Positions 1 to 8,694 of a stretch of DNA of 50,250 nt are shown here, piece after piece (the stretch's first letter is position 1; each line of letters starts with the position of its first letter). Source of the DNA: Thaumarchaeota archaeon CSP1-1 (GTDB lineage Archaea > Thermoproteota > Nitrososphaeria > Nitrososphaerales > Nitrosopumilaceae); contig LDXL01000001.1 in the NCBI GenBank assembly GCA_001443365.1, positions 176,289 through 226,538 of the forward strand. The letters run 5' to 3'. The notes beneath the pieces are model-generated. The model made no database searches and was not told the DNA's origin. It saw only the letters and a list, made by a program, of their open reading frames with translations. Position numbers and translations under genes: made by a program.

Positions 1-289
1 TGCTTGCAGTTTCTAATGCTACCTTAGTTAGGATGGCAGGAGTTGGTTTTCCATCAGGAGTCATAGGTATGGTGTCAATACATTTGCAATTACCATAATG
101 AAGGTATTCTGCATCAGCTGGAGGTGTAAATTTTATAAAATCAGAATTAGCCCCAGCCACTGTAATTCCAGGTATTTCACATGTCTCTGTATAAGAGATT
201 ACAAGGGAGAAAAGAAATCTCTTTTTTTCAATCGAGTTAACAAAGTTTTGGCCTTTATCTAAATTCCCAAGAATCTCAATATCATTCAC
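1..289 (-). CDS. CobT-like phosphoribosyltransferase family protein (UPF0284/TIGR00303), N-terminal part
   Basis: This is an open frame from a GTG start at 289 that runs off the left edge, about 96 codons. The visible protein contains PGITVAGAN, then TPPADAEYLHYG and IPMTPDGKPTPA, which I recognise as the N-terminal signature of the archaeal nicotinate-nucleotide-dimethylbenzimidazole phosphoribosyltransferase-like family. That family is linked to assembly of the lower ligand of cobalamin, a vitamin thaumarchaea are known to make. The start lies 8 nt after the stop of the metallo-hydrolase gene, so it is probably the third gene of a minus-strand operon. Family membership is recognised from motifs; the enzymatic role in this organism is inferred. 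Confidence 0.72.
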   Translation of the reverse strand, partial: MNDIEILGNLDKGQNFVNSIEKKRFLFSLVISYTETCEIPGITVAGANSDFIKFTPPADAEYLHYGNCKCIDTIPMTPDGKPTPAILTKVALETAS

Positions 290-296
290 TTAAGAG

Positions 297-908
297 TCAC
301 TGTCCCATTAGCTCCACAAATTCTTGTTCTGATCTTTTTTGTAACACAAAATTGCTCTTCTTTTCATTGGCTAAGGTGGAGATAGGGGTTGAGCCATAAT
401 TATGACCAGAGTATAACACTAAACTTTCATCCATTTTGTATAAGATATCAAAAAGACTATGGTAAAGTTCTTGTGCACTTCCGCCTGGTAAATCAACACG
501 ACCACAATTTCCTACAAATAGTGTATCACCGGTAAAAATTTTTCCATCTCCAACCAAACAAATACTGTCTTTGGAATGTCCTGGTGTATGAAAAACTGTT
601 AGTTGAGAATTTCCAAATTTTATTTTTTGTTCATCTACTAGCGTAATATCATGCTTTAGAGTAGAAGCTTCATGTTGTAAGATTTTTGCCTCAGTTTCTT
701 TTGCCATTGCTTCATTTCCTAAAGTATGATCAAAATGATGATGGGTATTTACAATGTATTTTACTTTAAGATCATGTCGTGTTATTACTTTTTGAATTTC
801 ATCTAGATTCCACGAAGGATCTAAAATAATAGCTTCTCCTGTATCCTCATCTTCTAAAATATATGTAAAATTCTGCATATTACCTACCTCTATTTGGTGA
901 ACTTTCAT
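297..908 (-). CDS. Metallo-beta-lactamase fold hydrolase (glyoxalase II-like)
   Basis: The 203-residue protein has the complete binuclear metal site of the glyoxalase II/MBL family: H56-x-H58-x-D60-H61 in THHHFDH, H111 in HTPGH, D128 in FTGDTLF and H169 in YSGHNYG. It is probably a cytosolic thioester hydrolase such as hydroxyacylglutathione hydrolase-like enzymes; the physiological substrate cannot be read from sequence. A longer frame extends upstream to 968, but the ATG at 908 is preferred: it overlaps the stop of the epimerase gene by 4 nt (ATGA), and the preceding residues do not resemble the family. It lies between nnrE and the CobT-like gene in one operon. Confidence 0.88.
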   Translation of the reverse strand: MKVHQIEVGNMQNFTYILEDEDTGEAIILDPSWNLDEIQKVITRHDLKVKYIVNTHHHFDHTLGNEAMAKETEAKILQHEASTLKHDITLVDEQKIKFGNSQLTVFHTPGHSKDSICLVGDGKIFTGDTLFVGNCGRVDLPGGSAQELYHSLFDILYKMDESLVLYSGHNYGSTPISTLANEKKSNFVLQKRSEQEFVELMGQ

Positions 909-1552
909 AGTACACCAACCTCGGCCTCTGGTGGTATCCCTATTTTTTCTACAAAGATTTGACCACAAAGATCTTTTCTTTTTGGCATTCCAATCTTCAT
1001 TTTGTGAAAAGTAATAGTAAGATCTGCCTTGACGTAAATGTTACTTGTGTTTCCTGTATCTGGGTCAAGTCCAGAGGGAACATCGACTGCTAACTTGAAT
1101 GCAGTAGATTCGTTGATAAATTTTATTGCAGAAGCATAGGGTTCGCCAATAGTTCCAGAAATCCCTGTGCCTAAAATTCCATCAATTATTATATCAGCTG
1201 TATATTCAAAATCAATTTTTGCACCAGTTATTAATTTTATTGAACTCATTTTTTCTAGAATTTGCCAATTCCATTTACTCTCTTCTGTTTTAATTTTTTC
1301 TGGTAATCCTAGCAATACAATAGTGACCTTAGAATCTCGTCCTGCCAAGTGACGAGCCATCACTAATGCGTCACCTCCATTATTTCCTAGTCCTGCAAAA
1401 ACGAGAATATTCTTTGATGACAAGTTATCAAATTTTTCTTCCAGCCTTCTAACTGCAGAAGCTCCAGCGTTTTCCATCATAAATTTTCTCAAAAATCCCA
1501 TATGGTGACTATTTTCCTCGATTTGCATCATTTGCTTAATTGTTATCTCCAT
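905..1552 (-). CDS. nnrE: NAD(P)H-hydrate epimerase (YjeF N-terminal domain)
   Basis: The 215-residue protein matches the YjeF_N/AIBP Rossmann-like domain that interconverts R- and S-forms of damaged NAD(P)H hydrate. Signatures are GLGNNGGDALVMAR (about residues 54-67), IDGILGTG with D124, and AVDVPSGLDPDTG with D157. Many prokaryotic homologues carry a C-terminal NnrD dehydratase domain; here the protein ends after the epimerase domain, so the dehydratase must be encoded elsewhere if present. It is the first gene of a minus-strand operon with 4-nt translational overlap to the MBL hydrolase. The 75-nt gap to the divergent translin gene holds both promoters. Confidence 0.9.
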   Translation of the reverse strand: MEITIKQMMQIEENSHHMGFLRKFMMENAGASAVRRLEEKFDNLSSKNILVFAGLGNNGGDALVMARHLAGRDSKVTIVLLGLPEKIKTEESKWNWQILEKMSSIKLITGAKIDFEYTADIIIDGILGTGISGTIGEPYASAIKFINESTAFKLAVDVPSGLDPDTGNTSNIYVKADLTITFHKMKIGMPKRKDLCGQIFVEKIGIPPEAEVGVL

Positions 1553-1627
1553 AGTTAATTCAAAAAATGCACATAAAATAAGGGCTTTGGCAAACGACTT
1601 TATCTCAGTTTTAAATGTGGATACCTT

Positions 1628-2248
1628 ATGTCATCACAAAATATCAAATCTTCACTAAATAAGGTTGCAAAATCATTAGCTGCTTCTCAGGACTCTCGAG
1701 AATATTTATTAAAAAACACTCGTGATGTTGTAATTTTGTGTAGTCAATCTATTATATCGGCTCATAAAGGCGATCTAGATACAGCTAAAAAAATGGCCCA
1801 AAAAGCCAACCGATTACTTGCTACATATAGAAAAAAAACAAATTCAGAACTAAAACGATATCTTATAACGCCAGAACAAGAATTAGTTGAGGCATCTGCT
1901 TTTTTAGCTATAATAGAGAACAAACCAATCCCTTCTGTGGAATCTCTTAAAGTATCAAATGAATCCTACGTACTTGGCCTTATGGATCTAATAGGAGAAT
2001 TAAAGAGATATGTTTTTGACAATATTAGAGTAGGAAAATCCAAAGAAGCTTCACATATTTTTGAAATTATGGAAAATCTGTACTTGCACTTGTATCCCTT
2101 TGCTATGTATGATAAAATTCTAAAAGAAGCAAGGAAAAAACTTGATGTTAATCGAAAATTGGTTGAAGACACAAGATCAGCTATTACAGAAGAAGTTAGA
2201 AGAGCACATTTGATTAGCTCTCTTAACAAAATAAATAGAAATTTATAA
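1628..2248 (+). CDS. Translin family protein
   Basis: The 206-residue, mostly alpha-helical protein resembles archaeal translin (COG2178), the relative of eukaryotic translin/TRAX, which form nucleic-acid-binding oligomers and an RNase in eukaryotes. The clearest stretch is YVLGLMDLIGELKRYVFDNI (about residues 112-131), followed by IFEIMENLYLHLYPF and DVNRKLVEDTRSAITEE. It starts at ATG 1628, divergent from nnrE, and ends 28 nt before the tRNA-Leu 3' end. Family assignment is confident; a function in RNA processing is only known for eukaryotic relatives. Confidence 0.85.
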   Translation: MSSQNIKSSLNKVAKSLAASQDSREYLLKNTRDVVILCSQSIISAHKGDLDTAKKMAQKANRLLATYRKKTNSELKRYLITPEQELVEASAFLAIIENKPIPSVESLKVSNESYVLGLMDLIGELKRYVFDNIRVGKSKEASHIFEIMENLYLHLYPFAMYDKILKEARKKLDVNRKLVEDTRSAITEEVRRAHLISSLNKINRNL

Positions 2249-2276
2249 TATCTTAGAAAAATTCAAAAATAATCAA

Positions 2277-2361
2277 TGCGGGTGATGGGATTTGAACCCA
2301 TGAACTCCTAAGAGACTAACCCCTCAAGCTAGCGCCTTTGGCCAGGCTGGGCGACACCCGC
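2277..2361 (-). tRNA. tRNA-Leu (anticodon GAG)
   Basis: A class II tRNA folds on the minus strand. The acceptor arm GCGGGTG (from 2361) pairs with CACCCGC (ending 2278), with discriminator A at 2277. The anticodon stem CTAGC/GTTAG encloses the loop TTGAGGG, giving anticodon GAG. A long variable arm and the GTTCAAATC T-loop are present. The length of 85 nt leaves no room for an intron. A T-rich tract follows its 3' end. Confidence 0.95.
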
Positions 2362-2412
2362 AACGGAATAGTCATGCAGGGTTTTTATAATCCTTGATTA
2401 CTTTTCGAAAAC

Positions 2413-2649
2413 ATGCTTGTTCCAGTAAGATGTTTTACTTGTGGAAATCTAATCGCTGATAAATTTGAAGATTATCAAAATCGAATAAAATCGGGTGAGG
2501 AACCAGCTAAGGTCCTAAACTCTTTGGGTATGGAAAGATACTGTTGTAGGAGAATGTTATTAACTTCAGTTGAAACAATTCAACAAGTTGTTCCTTTTTA
2601 CGAAGCAATTCGAAGGAGACACCTTGAAGTTCAATCTGAGTTAGAGTAG
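2413..2649 (+). CDS. rpoN: DNA-directed RNA polymerase subunit N (Rpb10)
   Basis: The 78-residue zinc-binding subunit of archaeal RNA polymerase has the family pattern: C7-x2-C10 in PVRCFTCG near the N-terminus and the paired C44-C45 in RYCCRRM. Length is normal for Rpb10. It begins a long plus-strand run; the enolase TTG start follows its stop by a single base. Archaeal rpoN is commonly clustered with enolase and ribosomal protein S2, as here. Confidence 0.96.
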   Translation: MLVPVRCFTCGNLIADKFEDYQNRIKSGEEPAKVLNSLGMERYCCRRMLLTSVETIQQVVPFYEAIRRRHLEVQSELE

Positions 2650-2650
2650 T

Positions 2651-3889
2651 TTGCCAAAAATTACATCTGTTAAGGCTAGACTGATTTACAATAGCAGAGG
2701 TAATAAAACAATTGAGGTAGATGTTATTTCTGATAATAGATTTCTTGGCAGAGTATGTGCACCATCAGGTGCAAGTGTAGGTAAACATGAAGCAATTAGT
2801 TTTCCAGATGGAAGTCCCGAAAAAAGTTTACGGATACTCACTGATAATTCTAAAAAATTCTTAGAACATGATGCATCTAATCTCAAATCTATTCACGATG
2901 TAATACGTACTTTAGATCAGAGCCCAGATTATTCTAAGATAGGAGGTGCTGTTGCCTTTGCAGTTACCATTGCATCCCTAGAATCTGCTGCCAAAGCATT
3001 GGATAAACCCCTGTTTCAACTGATTTCAAAAGAAAAAGAATACAGATTTCCGTTCCCTTTAGGAAATATTCTTGGAGGAGGCGCTCATGCTGGTCCAGGA
3101 ACACCAGACATACAAGAGATTTTAATTTGTGCTATTGGTTCAAAATCAATTCGAGATGCAATAGAAACGGATCTGGCAGTTCATAAGGAATTACGAAATG
3201 TATTACAAAAAGAGGATCCAGACTTTACTAATGGAAGAGGAGATGAAGGGGGATGGGCCCCAAAGTTGGACAACGAAAAAGCTCTTGAACTTTCTGCTAA
3301 TGCTTGTGAGAATTTAGGATATACTTTAGGTAAAGAAGTTGCTTTGGGTGTAGATTTTGCTTCTTCTACACAATGGAATGATCAAAGTAAAATGTATGAA
3401 TATAAAAGAGGAGGTTTTGAAAATTCTCCTGAAAAACAAATTGAATTTGCATCTAACATTATTGAAAAATACAAACTAGTCTATGCTGAGGATGCTGTGC
3501 ATGAAGAAGCATTTGAGGAAATGGCTGAATTAACTGCCAAATTTCCTAACACTATGATTACAGGGGATGATCTAATAGTAACAAATACTGAAATTCTCAA
3601 AAAAGCTATTAAAACAAAATCTTGTAACGCAGCAATTCTAAAAGTAAACCAAGCAGGAAGTCTTTATGATGCACTGGGATTTGCAGATGAAGCTAATTCA
3701 AATAACATTAAATTAATCACATCACATCGTTCTGGTGAATCCATAGATTCCCATATTTCTCATATTGGGATTGGGACTAACTCCAAAATGCTAAAAGTTG
3801 GTGTAGTAGGAGGTGAAAGAATAGCCAAATTGAATGAGCTAATACGACTATCAGAGCATGATTTAATACGCGGTATGGCACAAATTTAA
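2651..3889 (+). CDS. eno: Enolase (phosphopyruvate hydratase)
   Basis: The 412-residue protein is an enolase superfamily member that interconverts 2-phosphoglycerate and phosphoenolpyruvate. Signatures are IYNSRGNKTIEVDV and APSGASVGKHE near the N-terminus, LGGGAHAGPGTPDIQE, GRGDEGGWAP (about 196-203), the lysine segment AILKVNQAGS and SHRSGES (about 357-363). The start is TTG at 2651, directly after the rpoN stop, which supports it because no ATG is closer. It acts in glycolysis/gluconeogenesis in the cytosol and is probably cotranscribed with rpoN and S2. Confidence 0.95.
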   Translation: MPKITSVKARLIYNSRGNKTIEVDVISDNRFLGRVCAPSGASVGKHEAISFPDGSPEKSLRILTDNSKKFLEHDASNLKSIHDVIRTLDQSPDYSKIGGAVAFAVTIASLESAAKALDKPLFQLISKEKEYRFPFPLGNILGGGAHAGPGTPDIQEILICAIGSKSIRDAIETDLAVHKELRNVLQKEDPDFTNGRGDEGGWAPKLDNEKALELSANACENLGYTLGKEVALGVDFASSTQWNDQSKMYEYKRGGFENSPEKQIEFASNIIEKYKLVYAEDAVHEEAFEEMAELTAKFPNTMITGDDLIVTNTEILKKAIKTKSCNAAILKVNQAGSLYDALGFADEANSNNIKLITSHRSGESIDSHISHIGIGTNSKMLKVGVVGGERIAKLNELIRLSEHDLIRGMAQI

Positions 3890-3898
3890 AAACGCAGT

Positions 3899-4525
3899 AT
3901 GAGTCAGCAAAATGAAATTACAGATATTAAGAAAAAAATCCTGTCCACAGGGATTAGGGTAGGAACAGCTGTTAAGACTAAATTCATGATTCCTTACGTA
4001 ACTCAAGCTAGTCCAGAGGGACTCTACCTAATGGATTTGGATATTACATTAGCAAGGATTCAAACTGCTGCTAAGTTTATCAATAGAGTAAATATTGAAG
4101 ACGTAATAGTATGTTCGGGAAGAGAATATGCTAATACACCAATTGAAAAATTCTGCGAAATTACTGGCGCTACAAAGATGTTAGGTAGATTTATGCCTGG
4201 TACCCTAACAAATCCTTCGTTACCATACTACATTGAGCCAAAATTGGTTCTAATTTCTGATCCACAAGTAGATGCTCAAGCTATAACAGAAGCTACAAAT
4301 GCTGGAATACCAGTAATTGGTGTTTCTAATACTGATAATATAACTTCAAAAATTGATCTTGTTATTCCTGCAAATAATAGAGGTAGGAAATCTTTAGCAA
4401 CAATTTACTGGTTACTAGCTCGTGAAATCTTATTAGAAAAAGGAGAAATCAAAAACGACAATCAAATGAAGTATGAAATCGATGATTTCGAAACGAAAAT
4501 TACAGAAGAAGAGGAAATAGAATAA
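3899..4525 (+). CDS. rpsB: 30S ribosomal protein S2 (uS2)
   Basis: The 208-residue protein is an archaeal-type S2. Diagnostic segments are LYLMDLDITLARIQTAAKFI, MLGRFMPGTLTNP (the GRFxPGTLTNP signature), EPKLVLISDPQVDAQAITEA, and NTDNITSKIDLVIPANNRGRKS. It has an acidic C-terminal tail (TEEEEIE). The start ATG lies 9 nt after the enolase stop, and its stop overlaps the ATG of the MEMO gene by one base (TAATG), indicating tight translational linkage within the operon. Confidence 0.97.
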   Translation: MSQQNEITDIKKKILSTGIRVGTAVKTKFMIPYVTQASPEGLYLMDLDITLARIQTAAKFINRVNIEDVIVCSGREYANTPIEKFCEITGATKMLGRFMPGTLTNPSLPYYIEPKLVLISDPQVDAQAITEATNAGIPVIGVSNTDNITSKIDLVIPANNRGRKSLATIYWLLAREILLEKGEIKNDNQMKYEIDDFETKITEEEEIE

Positions 4526-5361
4526 TGCAGATAAGAACACCGGCAGTAGCCGGAATGTTCTATCCAAGCGAGCCCAGAGAATTGAAAAGTCTTGTCCATG
4601 ATTGTTTTATGCATCCATTTGGTCCAGGAAAAATTCCACCATCTGAGTCTACTAAGAAAATTTTTGGTATAATCTGCCCACATGCTGGTTATGTTTATTC
4701 TGGTCCTATCGCTTGCCACTCTTTTTATAAAATTTCTTCTAGTCCAATAGAATTGTTTATCATTATTGGTCCGAATCATTGGGGCATAGGTTGTAATGTA
4801 GCCTCAATGAAAGATTGCAGTTGGGAAACACCACTAGGTAACGTAGAAGTAGATTCAGAATCGGTAAAAGAACTTTCTAAGATCTCAGAAACTATTGAAT
4901 TAGATTTTTTTTCTCATACTAAAGAACATAGTTTAGAAGTACAAGTACCGATTTTACAAGAAGTTTTTTCTAAAGGTTTCAAAATCCTTCCAATAGCTTT
5001 GATTGATCAAACTAAAAACACTGCAATTGAACTTGGGAGATGTATTGCTAAGATAGCTAAAAAAAAGAATTCTATGATCATTGGTTCGTCTGATTTTACT
5101 CATTATGAAGAAAATAATTTTGCGCATAAGCAAGATAAGGCATTAATTGAACCTATATTGAATTTAGATTTAGACAGTTTTTACAAAATATTAAACGAAA
5201 AGAAAATCACAGCTTGCGGATACGGTGCAATTGCAACTACTATGGTTGCCTGCAAAGAACTAGGTGCTACAAAAGGCGAATTGCTAAAATATGCAACTAG
5301 CGGAGATATTACAGGAGATAAAAGTTCAGTAGTAGGCTACGGCTCAATAATATTCACTTGA
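4525..5361 (+). CDS. MEMO1 family protein (AmmeMemoRadiSam system protein B-like)
   Basis: The 278-residue protein belongs to the MEMO family, an extradiol-dioxygenase-like fold. It begins with the typical RTPAVAGMFYPSEPRELK, followed by CPHAGYVYSGPIA, IIGPNHWG, HSLEVQVPILQEV, SSDFTHYE and CGYGAIATTM. The H and C residues in these motifs form the conserved pocket in relatives. Its archaeal function is unknown, but the gene is repeatedly found beside S2 and mevalonate kinase in archaea, which is the arrangement seen here. It overlaps both neighbours by 1 and 4 nt. Confidence 0.9.
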   Translation: MQIRTPAVAGMFYPSEPRELKSLVHDCFMHPFGPGKIPPSESTKKIFGIICPHAGYVYSGPIACHSFYKISSSPIELFIIIGPNHWGIGCNVASMKDCSWETPLGNVEVDSESVKELSKISETIELDFFSHTKEHSLEVQVPILQEVFSKGFKILPIALIDQTKNTAIELGRCIAKIAKKKNSMIIGSSDFTHYEENNFAHKQDKALIEPILNLDLDSFYKILNEKKITACGYGAIATTMVACKELGATKGELLKYATSGDITGDKSSVVGYGSIIFT

Positions 5362-6305
5362 AATCAATAGCTTCTGCTCCAGCAAAGGTAATCTTGTTTG
5401 GGGAACATTTTGTGGTTTATGGAATAAAAGCAATACTTTGTTCCATTAACAAAAGAGTAACCATTACTTCAAGTAATACTGAAGAACAGGTAATTTCTGT
5501 AAAATCAGATCTTGGTGAAATAAGTATACCTTCATCAATACCAATTGAAGAAATCAATTCACCGTTATTACCTTTCATTTACATCGCAAAAAAAATGACT
5601 GAGAAATTTAATTACTCAGGAGGGATTAATGTTACAATTAATTCAGATATTCCGTCAGGAGTAGGTCTTGGATCATCCTCTGCGTGTTGTGTAGCTGCAG
5701 CAGGTTCCATATCAGGTCTTTTTACAAAATATTCTAAAGAAGAAATTCTAAATTTAGCAATAGAAGCAGAAAAAACAATTTTCAAAGATACATCTGGAGC
5801 TGATTGTACTGTTTGTACATATGGTGGAATAATTGAATATGACAAAAAAAGTGGATACAAAAAAATTAACACAAGATTTGATCTTCACCTTGTTATAGCA
5901 AATACCAAGATTCCTCATTCAACTAGACTAGTAGTTACAAAAGTTAAGGAATTCAAAGAACATAATGAGAAACATTTTTCTGAACTATGCGATGAGGAGA
6001 TAAGATTAATTGAAAAAGTAAAATCAATATTGAATTCAGGAGATATGAAATCTCTCGGGCAGGCTATGATTCTTAATCAAAAATATCTCGACCAGATTGG
6101 AGTATCAAATGAAACTCTTCGTAGTGTGATAGAAGATGCGAATAAAACTTCGTTTGGGTCTAAAATTACCGGCGCCGGAGAAGGTGGATGTATTATTGCT
6201 CTTGTTGATAAATCAAATCTGGAAAAAACTTTGAGAAATCTACAAAGTAAAAATCACGAATGCTTTTCAGTTCAAATGGATTCAAAAGGACTGGATACTT
6301 TTTAA
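5358..6305 (+). CDS. mvk: Mevalonate kinase
   Basis: The 315-residue GHMP kinase phosphorylates mevalonate in the archaeal isoprenoid pathway. Visible signatures are APAKVILFGEHFVVYG at the N-terminus, the ATP loop SGVGLGSSSACC (about residues 97-108), DTSGADCTVCTYGG carrying the catalytic Asp, and KITGAGEGGC (GHMP motif 3). The start is TTG at 5358, which overlaps the MEMO stop by 4 nt. It opens a contiguous block of lipid-precursor genes that continues through the prenyl synthase. Confidence 0.94.
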   Translation: MKSIASAPAKVILFGEHFVVYGIKAILCSINKRVTITSSNTEEQVISVKSDLGEISIPSSIPIEEINSPLLPFIYIAKKMTEKFNYSGGINVTINSDIPSGVGLGSSSACCVAAAGSISGLFTKYSKEEILNLAIEAEKTIFKDTSGADCTVCTYGGIIEYDKKSGYKKINTRFDLHLVIANTKIPHSTRLVVTKVKEFKEHNEKHFSELCDEEIRLIEKVKSILNSGDMKSLGQAMILNQKYLDQIGVSNETLRSVIEDANKTSFGSKITGAGEGGCIIALVDKSNLEKTLRNLQSKNHECFSVQMDSKGLDTF

Positions 6306-6329
6306 CCTCTATTTGGCGAAAATTATCGT

Positions 6330-7067
6330 ATGCTCTTAATCAAACTTGGAGGTTCGATAATTACCAATAAGGAAAAACCACTATCTCCTAGACGAAGAAC
6401 CATTGATAGAATTATTCATAGGTTAAAGAAAGTCGATGAGAGTATTGTTGTAGTACATGGAGGTGGATCTTACGGTCATTATTGGTCTGTAAAATACGAC
6501 ATGCATACAAAACCAAAAAAATATGACCCAAGGGGAGTTTCAATAATCAAAAACTCAATGGTTGAATTAAACAGGATTATTCTTGATTCCTTTTTGAAAA
6601 ACAAATTGAATCCTTATTGTCTTCCACCTACAGATTTTGTTATTGGAAACAAACCAACTATAAAAAAAATTAAACAGATTGAAAAAATTGCAAACGCAGG
6701 TTTAATTCCAATTACATATGGGGATGCATTATGGTATGGAGATAAAAAATCCTACATATTATCAGGAGATAAGATTATGTCGATGATAGCTAGAGTATTA
6801 AGACCTAGATTAACGATTTTTGTATTAAATGTAGATGGGTTGTATTCTGACTTGAAAACTAAGAAATTAATTACTGAGTTTAAGGATGAAAAGTTATTCA
6901 TCAAAAAATCTTCTATGGATGTTACTGGAGGAATGTCACGTAAAGTAACTGAAGCTTCAAAAATTTCAAAAATGGGATTAAAAGTTTTTTTTGTAAATGG
7001 GAATAAACCAGATAGAATTGTAAATGCCATAAAGGGAAAAAAGTTTGAAGGTACATTGTTTAGGTGA
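6330..7067 (+). CDS. ipk: Isopentenyl phosphate kinase
   Basis: The 245-residue amino-acid-kinase-fold enzyme makes isopentenyl diphosphate in the alternative archaeal mevalonate pathway. Evidence is KLGGSIITNKE at the N-terminus, VVHGGGSYGHYW with the catalytic H50 characteristic of IPK, LSGDKIMS, VLNVDGLYSD and DVTGGMSRKV. Length is normal. It follows mevalonate kinase and precedes IPP isomerase, so the substrate assignment is supported by both motif and context. Confidence 0.94.
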   Translation: MLLIKLGGSIITNKEKPLSPRRRTIDRIIHRLKKVDESIVVVHGGGSYGHYWSVKYDMHTKPKKYDPRGVSIIKNSMVELNRIILDSFLKNKLNPYCLPPTDFVIGNKPTIKKIKQIEKIANAGLIPITYGDALWYGDKKSYILSGDKIMSMIARVLRPRLTIFVLNVDGLYSDLKTKKLITEFKDEKLFIKKSSMDVTGGMSRKVTEASKISKMGLKVFFVNGNKPDRIVNAIKGKKFEGTLFR

Positions 7068-7074
7068 TCATTAA

Positions 7075-7716
7075 TTGGTAGATGAATATGTTATTCTAGT
7101 AGATAAAAACGACAATCCCATAGGTTTTGAAGAGAAAGTAAAATGTCACTTGCCAAATGGTAAGCTTCACAGAGCCTTTACAGCCCTAATGTTCGATAAG
7201 GAAGGAAGACTTCTCGTAACACGAAGAAGTCTAAGTAAAATGTTATGGCCTGGTGATTGGGATGGAACAGTAGCTAGTCATCCACGAGAAAAAGAGACCT
7301 ATGTGTCATCAGCAGAGCGTAGAATGCCAGAAGAAATTGGAATTTCATGTAAATTTGATTATCTTTTCAAATTCGAATATCATGTACCATACAAAGACGT
7401 GGGTTCAGAGAATGAAATCTGTGCTACTTTATTGGGAATAGTTGAAAAATCTTCTAAATTTAATCTAGTTAAAGAAGAAATCGCTGAAATCAAATGGATA
7501 ACAGCGGATGAATTAATTGAAGATCTACAAAATAATCCAGAAATTTACTGCCCTTGGATGTTGATTGCCATATACCTATTACCTAATTCAGAAAAATCAA
7601 TGTTAACAAAATACAAATCAGTTATGTCACAATGGATTAAATCTGAAATAAAGAATCCCTTAGAAGAATCGATAAAATATCATTTGCAGGATAATAATTG
7701 GAGATTGGTTAACTGA
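7075..7716 (+). CDS. idi: Type I isopentenyl-diphosphate isomerase (Nudix), catalytic Cys position is Ala
   Basis: The 213-residue protein has the IDI-1 architecture: LHRAFTALMFD, LLVTRRSLSKMLWPGDWDGT, a Nudix helix SAERRMPEEIGI and the metal segment SENEIC. It should convert IPP to DMAPP for prenyl chain initiation. In bacterial and eukaryotic IDI-1 the residue two before the HP of the CxHP segment is the active-site Cys; here the segment is VASHP with A67. The start is TTG 7075, 8 nt after ipk. Position in the isoprenoid operon strongly supports IDI, but the missing cysteine leaves a related Nudix activity possible. Confidence 0.85.
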   Translation: MVDEYVILVDKNDNPIGFEEKVKCHLPNGKLHRAFTALMFDKEGRLLVTRRSLSKMLWPGDWDGTVASHPREKETYVSSAERRMPEEIGISCKFDYLFKFEYHVPYKDVGSENEICATLLGIVEKSSKFNLVKEEIAEIKWITADELIEDLQNNPEIYCPWMLIAIYLLPNSEKSMLTKYKSVMSQWIKSEIKNPLEESIKYHLQDNNWRLVN

Positions 7717-8693
7717 TGAATTCTAATTCTCTTTCAAAGAATGCTAAGAAAGTAGACCATTATCTTACATCAAAGCTAAGGGGTAATCCAACACAATTGT
7801 ACGATGCAGCATCATATCTAATAGTAAATGGAGGTAAACGATTAAGGCCATTTTTGGTCATAAAAAGTTGTGAGATTTTAAATGGTAAATTAAAAAATGC
7901 GATGCCAGCTGCCAGTGCAGTTGAGATGATTCATAATTTTACCTTAGTTCATGATGATATCATGGATAATGATGAGATTCGACATGGAGTTCCTACAGTT
8001 CATAAAAAATTTGGAATACCAATAGCAATATTGGCAGGAGATGTATTGTTTTCAAAAGCTTATCAAGTGCTTTCTAACTCAAATCTTCCCGCTAACGCAT
8101 TGAATGAACTCGTTTCGAAATTAGCAAAGGCTTGTGTTGATGTTTGTGAGGGACAATTATTAGACATTAAAATGGCAGAATCAAAAAAAATTCCTTCTCA
8201 AGCAAATTACATAAAAATGATTGAGAAAAAAACTGCAGCGCTTTTTGATGTTTCTTGCTCAATGGGAGCAATATGTGCAAAAGCCAAACGAAATGATATT
8301 TCAAAATTATCTTCATTTGGAAAAAATCTTGGAATAGCATTCCAAATTACTGACGATCTAATTGGAGTTATGGGAGATTCAAAGATTACTAAAAAACCTG
8401 TGGGTAATGATTTGAGAGAAGGTAAAAAATCTCTTCCCATAGTTCTTGCAATCACCAAATCCAAAGGAAATGATAAAAAGATGATTTTGAAAGCCTTTGG
8501 AAACCCAAATGCTTCAAAGAAAGACATAGAAAAAGCAGTAGAGGTAATTCGAGCGTTGGGAATAGAAAAAATAGTAAGAAAACAGGCGCTTCAGTATTCA
8601 GAAAAAGCAAAAAAATCGCTGAACATCTACTCTGGAATCGCTAAAGAGGAATTACTAAATCTTCTTAATTTTGTTGTAAAAAGGAGTTTGTAA
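7716..8693 (+). CDS. Polyprenyl synthetase (geranylgeranyl/farnesyl diphosphate synthase)
   Basis: The 325-residue trans-prenyl transferase has NGGKRLRPFLV, the first aspartate-rich motif HDDIMDND (D80, D81, D84), the GDVLFSKA segment and a second aspartate-rich region ITDDLIGVMGD (about residue 213). It elongates DMAPP with IPP to the chains used for archaeal membrane lipids. Product length cannot be decided by eye, but a GGPP synthase is expected in this context. The ATG overlaps the idi stop by one base (TGATG). Confidence 0.92.
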   Translation: MNSNSLSKNAKKVDHYLTSKLRGNPTQLYDAASYLIVNGGKRLRPFLVIKSCEILNGKLKNAMPAASAVEMIHNFTLVHDDIMDNDEIRHGVPTVHKKFGIPIAILAGDVLFSKAYQVLSNSNLPANALNELVSKLAKACVDVCEGQLLDIKMAESKKIPSQANYIKMIEKKTAALFDVSCSMGAICAKAKRNDISKLSSFGKNLGIAFQITDDLIGVMGDSKITKKPVGNDLREGKKSLPIVLAITKSKGNDKKMILKAFGNPNASKKDIEKAVEVIRALGIEKIVRKQALQYSEKAKKSLNIYSGIAKEELLNLLNFVVKRSL

Positions 8694-8694
8694 C

